From the NCBI RefSeq assembly GCF_004014855.1, contig NZ_CP034930.1, forward strand, positions 1,860,001 to 1,924,000: DNA of 64,000 nt. Direction: 5' to 3'. This DNA is from Apibacter raozihei (GTDB taxonomy: Bacteria > Bacteroidota > Bacteroidia > Flavobacteriales > Weeksellaceae). A program made the position numbers and the translations under genes. Below, in pieces: positions 1-8,764 of this stretch (its first letter is position 1; every line of letters starts with the position of its first letter). Under the pieces are notes generated by a model that ran no database searches, was not told the origin of the DNA, and worked only from the letters and a program-made list of their open reading frames with translations.

Positions 1-173
1 TAACAGGAGGGGTAGGATATAGTTTTTTTGATAAAAAATTAATGTTGGATTTGACGGGTATTTACTATGTAGGTCAACAAAGAAGAGTTGCCAATGAATT
101 CTATAATTTTTATGGAGATGCAAAACTTAACAGTTTCATTTTAGGATTTGGAATTACATGGAATCCGTTTTAA
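1..173 (+). CDS. C-terminal end of an outer-membrane beta-barrel protein (FadL/OmpP1-like), 5' truncated by window
   Basis: An open frame runs from base 3 to the TAA at 171-173 and encodes about 56 residues. The residues alternate as in a beta-barrel and the chain ends in an aromatic residue (...TWNPF), the usual C-terminal signature of outer-membrane barrels recognised by the BAM machinery. In flavobacteria an OmpP1/FadL-type transporter commonly precedes the SGNH hydrolase and prs found next, so that is the likeliest family. The family call rests mainly on context, because only the last strands are visible. Confidence 0.55.
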   Translation, partial: TGGVGYSFFDKKLMLDLTGIYYVGQQRRVANEFYNFYGDAKLNSFILGFGITWNPF

Positions 174-195
174 TCAATTACACAAAATTTTAAAA

Positions 196-1704
196 ATGAA
201 AAAAATGAAAAAATATAATATAATAACTGTAATATTAATTTTTTTAACGCTGGTAGTATCCTGTAACAATAATGATGTATCAGACGTTAAAGTAGAATCT
301 GGAACTGCTGATTTTTCCAAGTATGTAGCTTTAGGAAATTCACTTACTTCCGGTTATAGAGATAATGCTTTATACATATCAGGACAAAGAGAATCGTATC
401 CGGCAATTATTGCAGAGCAAATGAAACGAGCTGGAGGAGGAGATTTTAAAATTCCTTATATGTCTGATGAGCTAGGAGGTATACCATCAGTCGGAGTTAA
501 TAACAAATTAATTTTATCTGTGGTAGGCAGTAGCTTAGCTCCGGTTCTGGTAACTGGTACAGCAACCACTACATTAGATAATATTTATTCACAAGGACCT
601 TTCCAAAACTTAGGAGTTCCAGGTGCTAAATCTTTTCATTTGATAGCTCCAGGATATGGAAATCCGGCTAATTTAGCCTCAGGTAATGCAAATCCTTATT
701 TCGTAAGATTTGCTTCCAGTGCGAATGCTACAGTTTTAGAAGATGCCGTTTCTCAAAATCCTACATTTTTTTCATTATGGATTGGAAATAACGATGTCTT
801 GGGATATGCGACTTCAGGTGGAGACGGTTCTAATTCAATCACTGCAACCTCGCAATTTCAGTCTGCTTATTTACAATTAGTTCAGGCATTAGTAGCCAAA
901 GGAGCCAAAGGTGTAGTAGCAAACCTTCCTAATGTAACCAGTATTCCGTTTTTTACAACGGTACCCTATAATCCATTAACTCCGGCTACTCTAACCGCCA
1001 GTGATCCTAATCAGATTGAAAAGTTAAATCAGGCTTTTTCACAATTAAATCAAGTTTTTGATTATTTAAATCATCCGGAAAGAAAAGTAAGTTACTCTTC
1101 CACATCATCAAATCCAGTACTGATTAAAGATAAAGCTCTAACAGATCTTGGTGCACAGATTACCCAGGTATTGGTTTCTCAGGGAATTTCTTCTACGCAG
1201 GCAGCGTTATATGGTTCATTATACGGTCAATCCAGACAGGCAACAAAGTCTGATTACTTATTATTAACTATATCAGGTGTTTTAGGGAAACCGAATTCTG
1301 AGGCAATAAATTCTGGTGTTCCGGCTGAATTAGCAGTTAATGGAATTACATATCCGCTTGCAGACAAATGGGTGTTAACTTCTGATGAAATTGCGAATAT
1401 TAATACAGCAACTACCCAGTTTAATTCTATCATAAAGAGTACAGCAGATCAATACGGTTTAGCTTTTGCTGATGTAAACAGCTTAATGGTAGATTTAAGC
1501 GGAAAATCCGGAATAATTTACGATGGAGTGAGCTATACAAGCAAGTTTGTAACCGGAGGAGCTTTTTCCCTGGATGGAGTACACCCAACAAGCAGAGGGT
1601 ATGCTTTCATAGCTAATGAATTTATAAAAGCAATTAATAAGAAATATTTATCCAATTTACCACAGGTAAACCCTAATATATATCAGGGAATAACATTCCC
1701 TTAA
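196..1704 (+). CDS. SGNH/GDSL-family hydrolase lipoprotein
   Basis: Predicted lipoprotein esterase of the SGNH superfamily, about 502 residues. The start at 196 gives a charged N-terminus (MKKMKKY), a hydrophobic stretch and a lipobox ending VVSC. A longer frame from 148 would overlap the preceding gene and spoil the signal peptide. Visible blocks are LGNSLTSGY (nucleophile Ser; Asn replaces the usual Asp of GDSL), WIGNNDV (block III GxND) and LDGVHPT near residue 460 (block V Asp and His). It acts in the cell envelope, probably on lipid or acyl esters. It begins 22 bases after the barrel gene and probably shares its transcript; a hairpin terminator follows. The family is secure; the substrate is unknown. 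Confidence 0.85.
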   Translation: MKKMKKYNIITVILIFLTLVVSCNNNDVSDVKVESGTADFSKYVALGNSLTSGYRDNALYISGQRESYPAIIAEQMKRAGGGDFKIPYMSDELGGIPSVGVNNKLILSVVGSSLAPVLVTGTATTTLDNIYSQGPFQNLGVPGAKSFHLIAPGYGNPANLASGNANPYFVRFASSANATVLEDAVSQNPTFFSLWIGNNDVLGYATSGGDGSNSITATSQFQSAYLQLVQALVAKGAKGVVANLPNVTSIPFFTTVPYNPLTPATLTASDPNQIEKLNQAFSQLNQVFDYLNHPERKVSYSSTSSNPVLIKDKALTDLGAQITQVLVSQGISSTQAALYGSLYGQSRQATKSDYLLLTISGVLGKPNSEAINSGVPAELAVNGITYPLADKWVLTSDEIANINTATTQFNSIIKSTADQYGLAFADVNSLMVDLSGKSGIIYDGVSYTSKFVTGGAFSLDGVHPTSRGYAFIANEFIKAINKKYLSNLPQVNPNIYQGITFP

Positions 1705-1728
1705 CATGATTAAATATTTAATGTGATT

Positions 1729-1759
1729 AAACTGAGCAAAATTTTTGTTCAGTTTTTTT
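1729..1759 (+). terminator. Rho-independent terminator after SGNH hydrolase gene
   Basis: A 13-bp stem (AAACTGAGCAAAA with TTTTGTTCAGTTT, one G-U pair) is followed directly by a run of T. It lies 24 bases past the stop codon and separates the upstream pair from prs. Confidence 0.8.
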
Positions 1760-1782
1760 ATAAATAGTGTGTGAAAAAATTA

Positions 1783-1790
1783 TAAATTTG
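1783..1790 (+). promoter_or_regulatory. Bacteroidota -7 box upstream of prs
   Basis: TAAATTTG matches the TAnnTTTG -7 consensus and lies 37 bases before the prs start, just after a terminator. I see no TTG -33 element at the usual spacing. A TTTCGAAA palindrome at 1800-1807 lies in the short leader. Confidence 0.5.
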
Positions 1791-1826
1791 CAGCAATCGT
1801 TTCGAAACTAATTTAACTAATTATAA

Positions 1827-2762
1827 ATGAGTCAACCTGTTCATATTTTCTCAACCAGAGAAAATGTAGCTTTAGCAGAAAAAATATCACAAAATTATGG
1901 GATGCCTTTAGGAAAAATGAGCTTCTTTGATTTTAGTGATGGAGAATATCAACCTTGTTTAGAAGAGTCGGTAAGAGGATCCAGAGTTTTTATTATCGGA
2001 TCAACTTTTCCACCGGCAGATAATTTAATGGAAATGTTGTTGATGATTGATGCTGCTAAAAGAGCATCTGCAGATAAAATTACAGCAGTAATTCCTTATT
2101 TTGGTCTGGCAAGACAGGATAGAAAAGATAAACCACGGGTTCCGATAGGAGCCAAGCTAGTGGCCAATTTATTGAGTGCAGCAGGAGCTACACGAGTGAT
2201 GACAATGGATTTACATGCTGACCAGATTCAGGGATTTTTTGAAATACCTGTAGATCACCTGTTTGCATCCAGTATTTTTGTTAAATATGTACAATCGTTA
2301 AATTTAGATAATCTTACAATAGCATCTCCGGATATGGGAGGAGCTAAAAGAGCTAGAACTTACGCCAGTCATTTAAATGCAGATGTGGTTATTTGCTATA
2401 AAGAGCGTAAAAAAGCTAATAATGTAGATTATATGACTTTGATTGGAGATGTTAATGGAAGGAATGTTATTCTGGTTGATGATATGATTGATACTGCCGG
2501 AACTTTGACTAAAGCGGCAGATATTATAATGGATGCCGGAGCTTTAAGTGTTAGGGCTATGGCTACTCACCCTGTATTTTCGGGTGGAGCTTATGAACGA
2601 ATCAACGATTCCAAATTAGAAGAAGTTATTGTAACTGATTCTATTCCATTAAGAAATACTTTTATAAGTAAAATAAAAGTGTTATCTTGCGCCCCTCTGT
2701 TCGGCGAGATAATGAATCTGGTACATAACAGAGAATCAATAAGTAAGAAATTTATAATATAA
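1827..2762 (+). CDS. prs: Ribose-phosphate pyrophosphokinase
   Basis: Makes PRPP from ribose 5-phosphate and ATP, the precursor for purines, pyrimidines, NAD, His and Trp; cytosolic. The 311 residues match the usual length. The family signature DLHADQIQGFF appears near residue 131. The PRPP-binding loop VDDMIDTAGT lies near residue 215, and the ATP-site region includes FGLARQDRK. The gene is 9 bases upstream of rplY and is likely cotranscribed with it, a flavobacterial arrangement. Start, length and motifs agree, so the call is very secure. Confidence 0.97.
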   Translation: MSQPVHIFSTRENVALAEKISQNYGMPLGKMSFFDFSDGEYQPCLEESVRGSRVFIIGSTFPPADNLMEMLLMIDAAKRASADKITAVIPYFGLARQDRKDKPRVPIGAKLVANLLSAAGATRVMTMDLHADQIQGFFEIPVDHLFASSIFVKYVQSLNLDNLTIASPDMGGAKRARTYASHLNADVVICYKERKKANNVDYMTLIGDVNGRNVILVDDMIDTAGTLTKAADIIMDAGALSVRAMATHPVFSGGAYERINDSKLEEVIVTDSIPLRNTFISKIKVLSCAPLFGEIMNLVHNRESISKKFII

Positions 2763-2771
2763 ATATATTTT

Positions 2772-3359
2772 ATGAAATCAATTACAATTCAAGGAGAAAA
2801 AAGAGAAAGCGTAGGTAAAAATTCATCAAAAGCCTTACGTAATGCTGAAAAAGTTCCTTGTGTTGTTTATGGAGAAAAAGAAGTTTTACACTTCTCAACA
2901 GATGAAAAAAGTTTTAAAAACTTGGTTTATACTCCCGAAGCACACACAGTTACTTTAGAAGTTGAAGGTAAAAAAATAGAAGCTATTTTACAAGACTTAC
3001 AATTTCACCCGGTTTCAGATAAAATCATACATGCTGATTTTTATGAATTAAACCCACAGAAGCCAGTAACTATGGAAGTTCCGGTTGTTATTACCGGTAG
3101 AGCTAAAGGGGTAGTAAGAGGAGGAGCTTTACGTATTAATTTGAGAAAATTAAAAGTAAGAGCTATACCTGCTGATTTACCAGATGAAATAGTTGTTGAT
3201 ATAACTTCATTAGACGTTGGAAATAAATTTGAAGTGTCTAAAGTTGAAAAGAAAAATTTCCAGATTCTACACCCGGATAGTACTGTTATTGCAGCAGTTA
3301 AAACATCTCGTAATGTTAAAGCCGGACCAGTTGATGATGAAGAATCTGCTGGAGAATAA
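2772..3359 (+). CDS. rplY: 50S ribosomal protein L25/general stress protein Ctc
   Basis: Binds 5S rRNA in the large ribosomal subunit. The 195-residue form is the long CTC type: an N-terminal L25 barrel (residues 1-90, including VPCVVYGE and the [19 protein letters not shown] stretch) plus a C-terminal TL5-like domain to about residue 180 and an acidic tail (DDEESAGE). It follows prs by 9 bases and is closed by a strong terminator. Confidence 0.95.
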   Translation: MKSITIQGEKRESVGKNSSKALRNAEKVPCVVYGEKEVLHFSTDEKSFKNLVYTPEAHTVTLEVEGKKIEAILQDLQFHPVSDKIIHADFYELNPQKPVTMEVPVVITGRAKGVVRGGALRINLRKLKVRAIPADLPDEIVVDITSLDVGNKFEVSKVEKKNFQILHPDSTVIAAVKTSRNVKAGPVDDEESAGE

Positions 3360-3375
3360 CAAAAATAAAATCAAT

Positions 3376-3411
3376 AAAAAAAGCTGCCGATATTCGACAG
3401 CTTTTTTTTAT
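3376..3411. terminator. Bidirectional terminator between rplY and the DJ-1 gene
   Basis: AAGCTG and CAGCTT arms, with an inner CGA/TCG pairing interrupted by one C/A mismatch, are flanked by A on the left and T on the right. It can therefore end rplY on the plus strand and the convergent minus-strand gene whose stop lies at 3408. Confidence 0.8.
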
Positions 3412-3923
3412 TTCTTCAAAGTTTCAATAAATTTGGGTAAATATTCCGGTAAGTCAGGAGGTCTTCTACTGGATATGATATGCCCGTCTGTTATTACAGC
3501 CGCATCATGCCAGATAGCGCCAGCATTAGTCATATCATCTTTTATACCCGGTGTGCTTGTGACGTTAATCCCTTTAAGTATTCCTGCGGAAATAAGTACC
3601 CACCCGGCATGACAGATTTGTCCGATAGGCTTTTTTTCTTCATGGAAATATTGAATCATTTCCAGTATGCGAGGTACTCTTCTTAAATAATCCGGAGACC
3701 ATCCTCCAGGAACCAAAATACCATCATAGTCCTTATAATTAATACTTAAGTAAGAATCGTCAGAAATGGCAGGAACACCATATTTACCTATATATTTTTC
3801 TTTGCTTTTCTCTCCGGTAAGTATAACCTCAATACCTTCTTCTCTTAGTCTTAAAACCGGATACCAAAGCTCTAAATCTTCAAAATCATTACTGATTAAA
3901 GCTATTACTTTTTTTGTTTTCAT
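3408..3923 (-). CDS. DJ-1/PfpI (type 1 glutamine amidotransferase-like) protein
   Basis: A 171-residue single-domain DJ-1/PfpI protein, presumably cytosolic. The nucleophile elbow is IGQICHAGW (Cys near residue 104, with the following His). An upstream acidic residue in SNDFEDLE fits the DJ-1 Glu. The VPGGWSPDYLR segment is typical of PfpI-like stress proteins (glyoxalase/deglycase or protease-like). Which reaction it performs cannot be told from sequence. A -7 box (CAAAAATA on this strand's complement, 3946-3953) lies just upstream. Family confident, function not. Confidence 0.85.
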   Translation of the reverse strand: MKTKKVIALISNDFEDLELWYPVLRLREEGIEVILTGEKSKEKYIGKYGVPAISDDSYLSINYKDYDGILVPGGWSPDYLRRVPRILEMIQYFHEEKKPIGQICHAGWVLISAGILKGINVTSTPGIKDDMTNAGAIWHDAAVITDGHIISSRRPPDLPEYLPKFIETLKK

Positions 3924-3999
3924 TATTTACAGGATTTCTTAAAAACAAAAATAAGTATAAATTTAAAATTTAACGAATACCTTTTTTAAAACTATGATA

Positions 4000-5040
4000 T
4001 TAGTATATTGTTTCCTTTCTAACAATCTTTTTTTTGTTTTTAGCAAGCATAATGATTGATATCAAGCCCATAAAAATCATAATTACCATTTGCAAACCGT
4101 GAGATAGTAATGCATAAGAATAGCCGATATCTTTACCTTCAACAGCAGAATTTCCAAGACTTAAAAATAAAGCAGAAAACCCAATCATCATTGCTCCGTG
4201 ATAAGCTCCTATTCCACCAGAAGCTGGAACCAACATGCCTAAAGTTCCTACAGCAAGAATATAAAAACCAGTTTGCAATGGTATGGAAGAGGTCTCAGGT
4301 AAAGCAAAAATGACCAGATAAGAAGCAAAAAAGTAACATATCCATATTCCAAAGGAAAGTAATATGAACTTAATTCGTTGTTTTAATTTAAAAACAGAAA
4401 TCAATCCTGTTGCTATACCTTTTAATAATTTAATAATTTTTTTAGATATTGATAATTGTAAAATTTTTCTTCTGAAAATAATAAAGATTAGTCCAATTAT
4501 TACGACTAAAAATCCCGCAAAGTAATATAATGTATAATCTTTAACAGCTTCAGGGTGTTCTGATTTTCCTAATAGATCAAAAAAGGCCAAAAGTGCATTG
4601 TAATTGAAGATAAGAGCAAGTAAAAGAAATATCAGCATAAAGCATAAATCAATGATGCGCTCAGTTACAATGGTTCCGAAGGATTCGGTAAAGGGTACAT
4701 CTTCAACAGTCTGTAATGCGCTGGCTCGACCGATTTCTCCCATCCTTGGAATTCCAAGATTTAAGAAATAACCAAAGGATAAGGACCATAGTGAATTTGA
4801 GTTGCTGATTTTGTATCCCATAGGTTCCAAAAGTAGGTTCCATCGGATAGCTCTGATCCAATAAGCACCAAGACCAAATACAGCAGCAATTCCTATCCAA
4901 AAATAATCGGCCTTTTTAACTACAGCAATTGTTTTTTCTACAAAATCTCCACCAAGACTTCTGGAAACTAGGTACATTAATCCTCCTGCGATTAATATAG
5001 AAACACCAATAGTTAAAGTGTTTTTTAAATTTTTATTCAT
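4000..5040 (-). CDS. Lysylphosphatidylglycerol synthase TM-region/UPF0104-type membrane protein
   Basis: A 346-residue inner-membrane protein with about eight hydrophobic segments. Conserved features of the LPG-synthase transmembrane (flippase-like) family are visible: AYWIRAIRWNLLLEP near residue 60, GYFLNLGIPRMGEIGRA near 105, and a late VPASGGIGAYHG near 275. It lacks the cytosolic aminoacyl-transferase domain of MprF, so it is better read as a lipid-flippase-like protein of unknown substrate. It ends the panC-panD gene group on the minus strand, 34 bases after panD. Confidence 0.8.
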   Translation of the reverse strand: MNKNLKNTLTIGVSILIAGGLMYLVSRSLGGDFVEKTIAVVKKADYFWIGIAAVFGLGAYWIRAIRWNLLLEPMGYKISNSNSLWSLSFGYFLNLGIPRMGEIGRASALQTVEDVPFTESFGTIVTERIIDLCFMLIFLLLALIFNYNALLAFFDLLGKSEHPEAVKDYTLYYFAGFLVVIIGLIFIIFRRKILQLSISKKIIKLLKGIATGLISVFKLKQRIKFILLSFGIWICYFFASYLVIFALPETSSIPLQTGFYILAVGTLGMLVPASGGIGAYHGAMMIGFSALFLSLGNSAVEGKDIGYSYALLSHGLQMVIMIFMGLISIIMLAKNKKKIVRKETIY

Positions 5041-5074
5041 AAATAGTAATCATAGTTAGACTTTCAGATAAATT

Positions 5075-5425
5075 TTAATCTAAAAGATTTGTTTTTTCAT
5101 TCGGGAAAATTATACTTGGCTGAAAATTTTTAGCTTCTTCAGGATCCATTAAGGCATAAGCAATAATTATAATAATATCTCCTTTTTGAACTTTTCGGGC
5201 AGCAGGCCCATTCAAGGTTATTTCACCCGAGTTTTCAGCTCCTTTGATAACGTAAGTTTCAAATCTTTCTCCATTGTTTACGTTAACAATACTCACTTTT
5301 TCACCTGCAATCAGTCCTGAAGCATTGATAAGAGTTTCATCAATAGTTATACTTCCTATATAATCCAATTCAGCACCTGTAACCGTAACCCGGTGAATTT
5401 TTGATTTTAATACTTCAATCAACAT
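5075..5425 (-). CDS. panD: Aspartate 1-decarboxylase proenzyme
   Basis: Pyruvoyl enzyme that converts aspartate to beta-alanine for pantothenate and CoA. At 116 residues it has the normal length. The self-cleavage site YIGS is visible (residues 22-25), where cleavage before Ser creates the pyruvoyl group, followed by ITIDETL. It lies 45 bases after panC on the same strand. A -7-like box (CAAATATA on the plus strand, 5452-5459) in that gap may give it an additional promoter. Confidence 0.95.
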   Translation of the reverse strand: MLIEVLKSKIHRVTVTGAELDYIGSITIDETLINASGLIAGEKVSIVNVNNGERFETYVIKGAENSGEITLNGPAARKVQKGDIIIIIAYALMDPEEAKNFQPSIIFPNEKTNLLD

Positions 5426-5470
5426 TTTTTATATTTTAAAAATACAGATAACAAATATATTGTTTTTAAA

Positions 5471-6313
5471 TTATTTTAATTGCAGGTTGTCAATTAAACG
5501 AACATCTTTGGCGTAAGCAGATACGAAAGCCCTATAGCTTTTTCCTTCTTCAAAATTAACTGCTGGTAACAGGGTATCTTCTTCTGCTATAATGAAATAT
5601 TCCAGTTCTAATTTAGATTCTGAATATATTTTTTCAACCTTGGAAATTATCTCATTAGGTGAGGAATTTTCTGCCAGTTCTTCAGCTTTTTTCAAGCTCA
5701 GGTAAATAATTGCTGCATTATTTCTAAATTCAGGTTCCAGTCTCATGTTTCTCGAGCTCATTGCTAAACCGTCAGTTTCTCGAACGATAGGGATTCCTAC
5801 AATTTTCACAGGTAATTTTTCTGCATCCACTAAAGTTCGGATAATTTGGAGTTGTTGAAAATCTTTTTCACCAAAATAGGCGTGTGTAGGCTGTATCTGT
5901 AAAAACAGTCTTTTTACAACAGTAGCTACTCCTTGGAAATGACCAGGCCTGAAAGTACCTTCCATAACCTTATCTAATCCGTTTAAATAAATATTTTCAC
6001 TTACAGGTCCCTCCGGATAGATATCGTCTATACTGGGGAAATATACAGCATCACAACCTGTTATTTCCAGTTTTTTTATATCTTCAGTCTCAGTTCTGGG
6101 ATACTTTTGTAAATCGTCCGGATTATTAAATTGTGTAGGATTAACAAAAATACTGCACAACGTATATTGATTTTCTTCGATTGATTTTTTTATAAGTGTA
6201 AGGTGTCCTTGATGTAAAGCTCCCATGGTCGGAACAAAACCCAGGGTTAGTCCTTTAGAGCGTATTGACTGAACAAAATCAACTACTTCTTCTCTCGTTT
6301 TTAGTATAAGCAT
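5471..6313 (-). CDS. panC: Pantoate-beta-alanine ligase (pantothenate synthetase)
   Basis: Condenses pantoate with beta-alanine using ATP; cytosolic. 280 residues. Visible features are PTMGALHQGHLTL near residue 28 (the HIGH-like nucleotidyl-transferase motif), FVNPTQFN near 58, the YFGEKDFQQL segment near 146, and the MSSRN motif near 185 (KMSKS-like). It pairs functionally with panD downstream, which supplies beta-alanine. Its promoter lies in a compact divergent region shared with the glycosyltransferase gene. Confidence 0.96.
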   Translation of the reverse strand: MLILKTREEVVDFVQSIRSKGLTLGFVPTMGALHQGHLTLIKKSIEENQYTLCSIFVNPTQFNNPDDLQKYPRTETEDIKKLEITGCDAVYFPSIDDIYPEGPVSENIYLNGLDKVMEGTFRPGHFQGVATVVKRLFLQIQPTHAYFGEKDFQQLQIIRTLVDAEKLPVKIVGIPIVRETDGLAMSSRNMRLEPEFRNNAAIIYLSLKKAEELAENSSPNEIISKVEKIYSESKLELEYFIIAEEDTLLPAVNFEEGKSYRAFVSAYAKDVRLIDNLQLK

Positions 6314-6351
6314 TCCGTTTTATTTAGTGACAAATATCATACTTTAAAGTG

Positions 6352-6388
6352 CAAACTTACTACATTTGATTAATTTTTTGTAACTTTG
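6352..6388. promoter_or_regulatory. Divergent -7 boxes for panC (minus) and glycosyltransferase (plus)
   Basis: CAAACTTA at 6352-6359 is the reverse complement of a TAnnTTTG box and points at panC, 39 bases away. TAACTTTG at 6381-6388 points at the plus-strand start at 6425. No convincing -33 elements were found. Confidence 0.5.
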
Positions 6389-6424
6389 CAATTAAATTTT
6401 AGTAATCAGTTTATACTTCGAGCA

Positions 6425-7234
6425 ATGAGTTCAAAAAGAATACTTCATGTTACTTCTGAATTAGTCCCCTATTTTAATGAGAATCCTATATCTTCAGGAG
6501 TATACAATTTAGCCAAACAAATGTTTGCCCAAGGAAATGACGTCAGGATTTTTATGCCAAGATTTGGATTAATTAATGAGAGAAGGTTTCAGCTTCACGA
6601 AGTAATCAGACTATCAGGAATGAATCTGATCATCAATGATTTGGATCAACCTTTAGTTATAAAAGTAGCTTCTCTTCCGGGAGAACGTATGCAGGTTTAT
6701 TTTATAGAAAATCAGGAATATTTTCAAAGAAAAGCTACATATCAGGACGATTCAAACCAGTGGTTTGGTGATAATGATGAACGAGCAGTTTTTTTTATAA
6801 AAGGTGTTTTAGAAACTATTAAAAAATTAAATTGGGTTCCTGATGTAATACATGTTCATGGATGGATGGCCAGTTTTTTGCCTATTTATTTGAGAACCAA
6901 TTACTCTTCAGATGCTTTTTTTAGCGATATCAAAATTGTTACTTCTGTTTACAATCATGGTAAAGATGCATTGTTCAGTGATAATTTGAAAGATATTCTT
7001 GAATTTGATAATATAAATACCGGTAATCTTACATACTTAACAGACAATTCTTACGTTAGTGTTGTAAAACAGGCCATGCAGGATTCCGATACAGTAATCA
7101 AAGGTGAAGAAATTCTTTTGGATGAGCTGGAAGATATGTTTACTAATTTAGAAAACCCAAAATTTGATTTTCTTCAAAATGACGATATTACTATCGTTTA
7201 TCAGGAGGCTAACGAAATTAAGATTCAAGAGTAA
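6425..7234 (+). CDS. Short glycogen/starch-synthase-like glycosyltransferase (GT5 N-terminal domain only)
   Basis: 269 residues beginning MSSKRILHVTSELVPYF. This resembles the N-terminal Rossmann half of GT5 glycogen synthases, with VHVHGWMASFLP near residue 145 matching the HCHDW-type segment. The usual KxGG loop is replaced by SSGVYNLAKQMF, and there is no C-terminal nucleotide-sugar domain, so glucan synthase activity is doubtful. The start at 6425 is preferred because an upstream in-frame ATG would lie at or before the likely transcription start. It is followed after 9 bases by the DUF4270 gene and then glmS, a conserved flavobacterial order. It is therefore not a pseudogene; its role is unknown. 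Confidence 0.75.
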   Translation: MSSKRILHVTSELVPYFNENPISSGVYNLAKQMFAQGNDVRIFMPRFGLINERRFQLHEVIRLSGMNLIINDLDQPLVIKVASLPGERMQVYFIENQEYFQRKATYQDDSNQWFGDNDERAVFFIKGVLETIKKLNWVPDVIHVHGWMASFLPIYLRTNYSSDAFFSDIKIVTSVYNHGKDALFSDNLKDILEFDNINTGNLTYLTDNSYVSVVKQAMQDSDTVIKGEEILLDELEDMFTNLENPKFDFLQNDDITIVYQEANEIKIQE

Positions 7235-7243
7235 CTTAGATAT

Positions 7244-8734
7244 ATGAAAATATTTAAATATGAGTTAAAGTTATTGGTATTAAGTTTTATATCAATAACT
7301 TTTTTATTAAGTTGTGAAAATGATACGACAGATATCGGATCCAATTTAATTCCTGATAAATCTACAGGGAAAGTAGCTTATGTAGATGCAGTTGCTTATA
7401 ACGTAACAAATAACGATTCTATTCGTGCTGACTACAAAACTTTAACCAATGGTTTGGTAGGTATTTTCGAAGATAATGTTTTTGGTACTTCTACAGCAGC
7501 TTTCAATACTCAAGTCAGGCTGGCTTCAACCAATGAAATATCAGGAACTGTACAGGTTGTTGATTCTGTGGTTTTAGCAATTTTTCCAACTTACAACTCT
7601 TCATCATCAAAAACAAAAGAAGTTTCTTTAAGTGGTGATAGAATAAAAACTGTAACAACTTATCCACTTTCTTATTTTTTGGGAAAAACAGGAACAAGTA
7701 TGAATTTGAACGTACATAGAATTGAAACTTTTTTAGAATCATCAGAATCTCAGTTTTATTCTAATAAAGAAGTTTCAGTTGGAGATTTACTAGGTACGTT
7801 AACGGTTAATGATTCAGTTTTTAGTACAGGGATAAAGAAAACTGATGGCACGGTTGTACAAGAAACGAATACACCAGGTTATAGAGTTAAGCTTAATACT
7901 TCTTATTTTAAACAAAACTTTTTTGATAAAAAAGGATCTTCAGATCTAAGTGATAATTCAAGATTCATTCAATACTTTAAAGGTATAAGAATTTCAGCTT
8001 CGGATATTACATCAAAATTCATGTTTAATTTTCCTACAAGTACTATCACTTTGATTGCTTATTACAGATATAAAGATGCCAGTACGGATACTGAATATAA
8101 AAGTGCACAATATGCTTTCACCATGGGGTCTTCTTATAATTCATCCTTGGGTGAATATAGATTCGATAGGACAAAAGCAAGTAATCAATTCAATCAGCAA
8201 ATGTCTGCTCCTGACAAAACTTCTGGAGAAGAACAATTATTTTTACAAGGAATGGGTGGCCCTTCAATTAACATAAAGTTAGACGATACTCAGCTAGCAG
8301 CAATAAAAGATTCTGTTGAAAATAAAGGTTGGGCTGTTATTGATGCTAAATTAAAATTTTATATAGCGCAAGAACCTGTATCAAAACCTAACCGTATTTA
8401 TGGATATAATTTCACTCAGAAAAAACAAATGGTTGATTTAACCAGTTTTGGAAGTTTAACAGGATATGCTTTTAACCCAGTCTATGATTTTACAAATAAT
8501 CCGGGTTATTATGTTTTAAATGTGACGCAGTCCATTAAAAACATAGTTGAAAAAAATGAAGCTAACGATGAGCTACAGGTTGGTATAGGAAATTTCTTAG
8601 TCAATAGTAGTAGCGTAGCTATAGGATATTACAGAACATCGAGACCTTACGAACCATTTAGACTCGTATTTTATGGTAATAAAACTACCGGGGATAAAAA
8701 ATTGCGATTAGAAGTAACTTATACTAAAAATTAA
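7244..8734 (+). CDS. DUF4270-family lipoprotein
   Basis: A 496-residue predicted lipoprotein: hydrophobic N-terminus with lipobox LLSC (Cys near residue 24), then ENDTTDIGSNLIPD. The rest is rich in beta strand and polar residues, as in the DUF4270 envelope proteins of Bacteroidota, whose function is unknown. It lies 9 bases after the short glycosyltransferase and 30 bases before glmS. An envelope or cell-surface glycan role is suggested only by this company. Confidence 0.75.
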   Translation: MKIFKYELKLLVLSFISITFLLSCENDTTDIGSNLIPDKSTGKVAYVDAVAYNVTNNDSIRADYKTLTNGLVGIFEDNVFGTSTAAFNTQVRLASTNEISGTVQVVDSVVLAIFPTYNSSSSKTKEVSLSGDRIKTVTTYPLSYFLGKTGTSMNLNVHRIETFLESSESQFYSNKEVSVGDLLGTLTVNDSVFSTGIKKTDGTVVQETNTPGYRVKLNTSYFKQNFFDKKGSSDLSDNSRFIQYFKGIRISASDITSKFMFNFPTSTITLIAYYRYKDASTDTEYKSAQYAFTMGSSYNSSLGEYRFDRTKASNQFNQQMSAPDKTSGEEQLFLQGMGGPSINIKLDDTQLAAIKDSVENKGWAVIDAKLKFYIAQEPVSKPNRIYGYNFTQKKQMVDLTSFGSLTGYAFNPVYDFTNNPGYYVLNVTQSIKNIVEKNEANDELQVGIGNFLVNSSSVAIGYYRTSRPYEPFRLVFYGNKTTGDKKLRLEVTYTKN

Positions 8735-8764
8735 AATTATATTTAATACTAAATTTAAATTTGT

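Noticed and set aside
148-195. Longer SGNH hydrolase start overlapping the upstream barrel gene
   Set aside because: It destroys the lipoprotein signal and overlaps the preceding stop. The ATG at 196 gives a proper N-terminus.
1800-1807. TTTCGAAA before prs as a member of the polyol regulon
   Set aside because: A single copy in a housekeeping leader is compatible with chance, and prs control by the DeoR protein has no other support.
6425-7234. Truncated glycogen synthase pseudogene
   Set aside because: The frame is clean and starts and stops in a tight conserved gene order. Proteins of this length are recalled from other flavobacteria.
8756-8763. TAAATTTG, a perfect -7 box just before glmS
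   Set aside because: It ends two bases before the ATG, so transcription would start inside the coding sequence. AT-rich sequence readily yields such matches.
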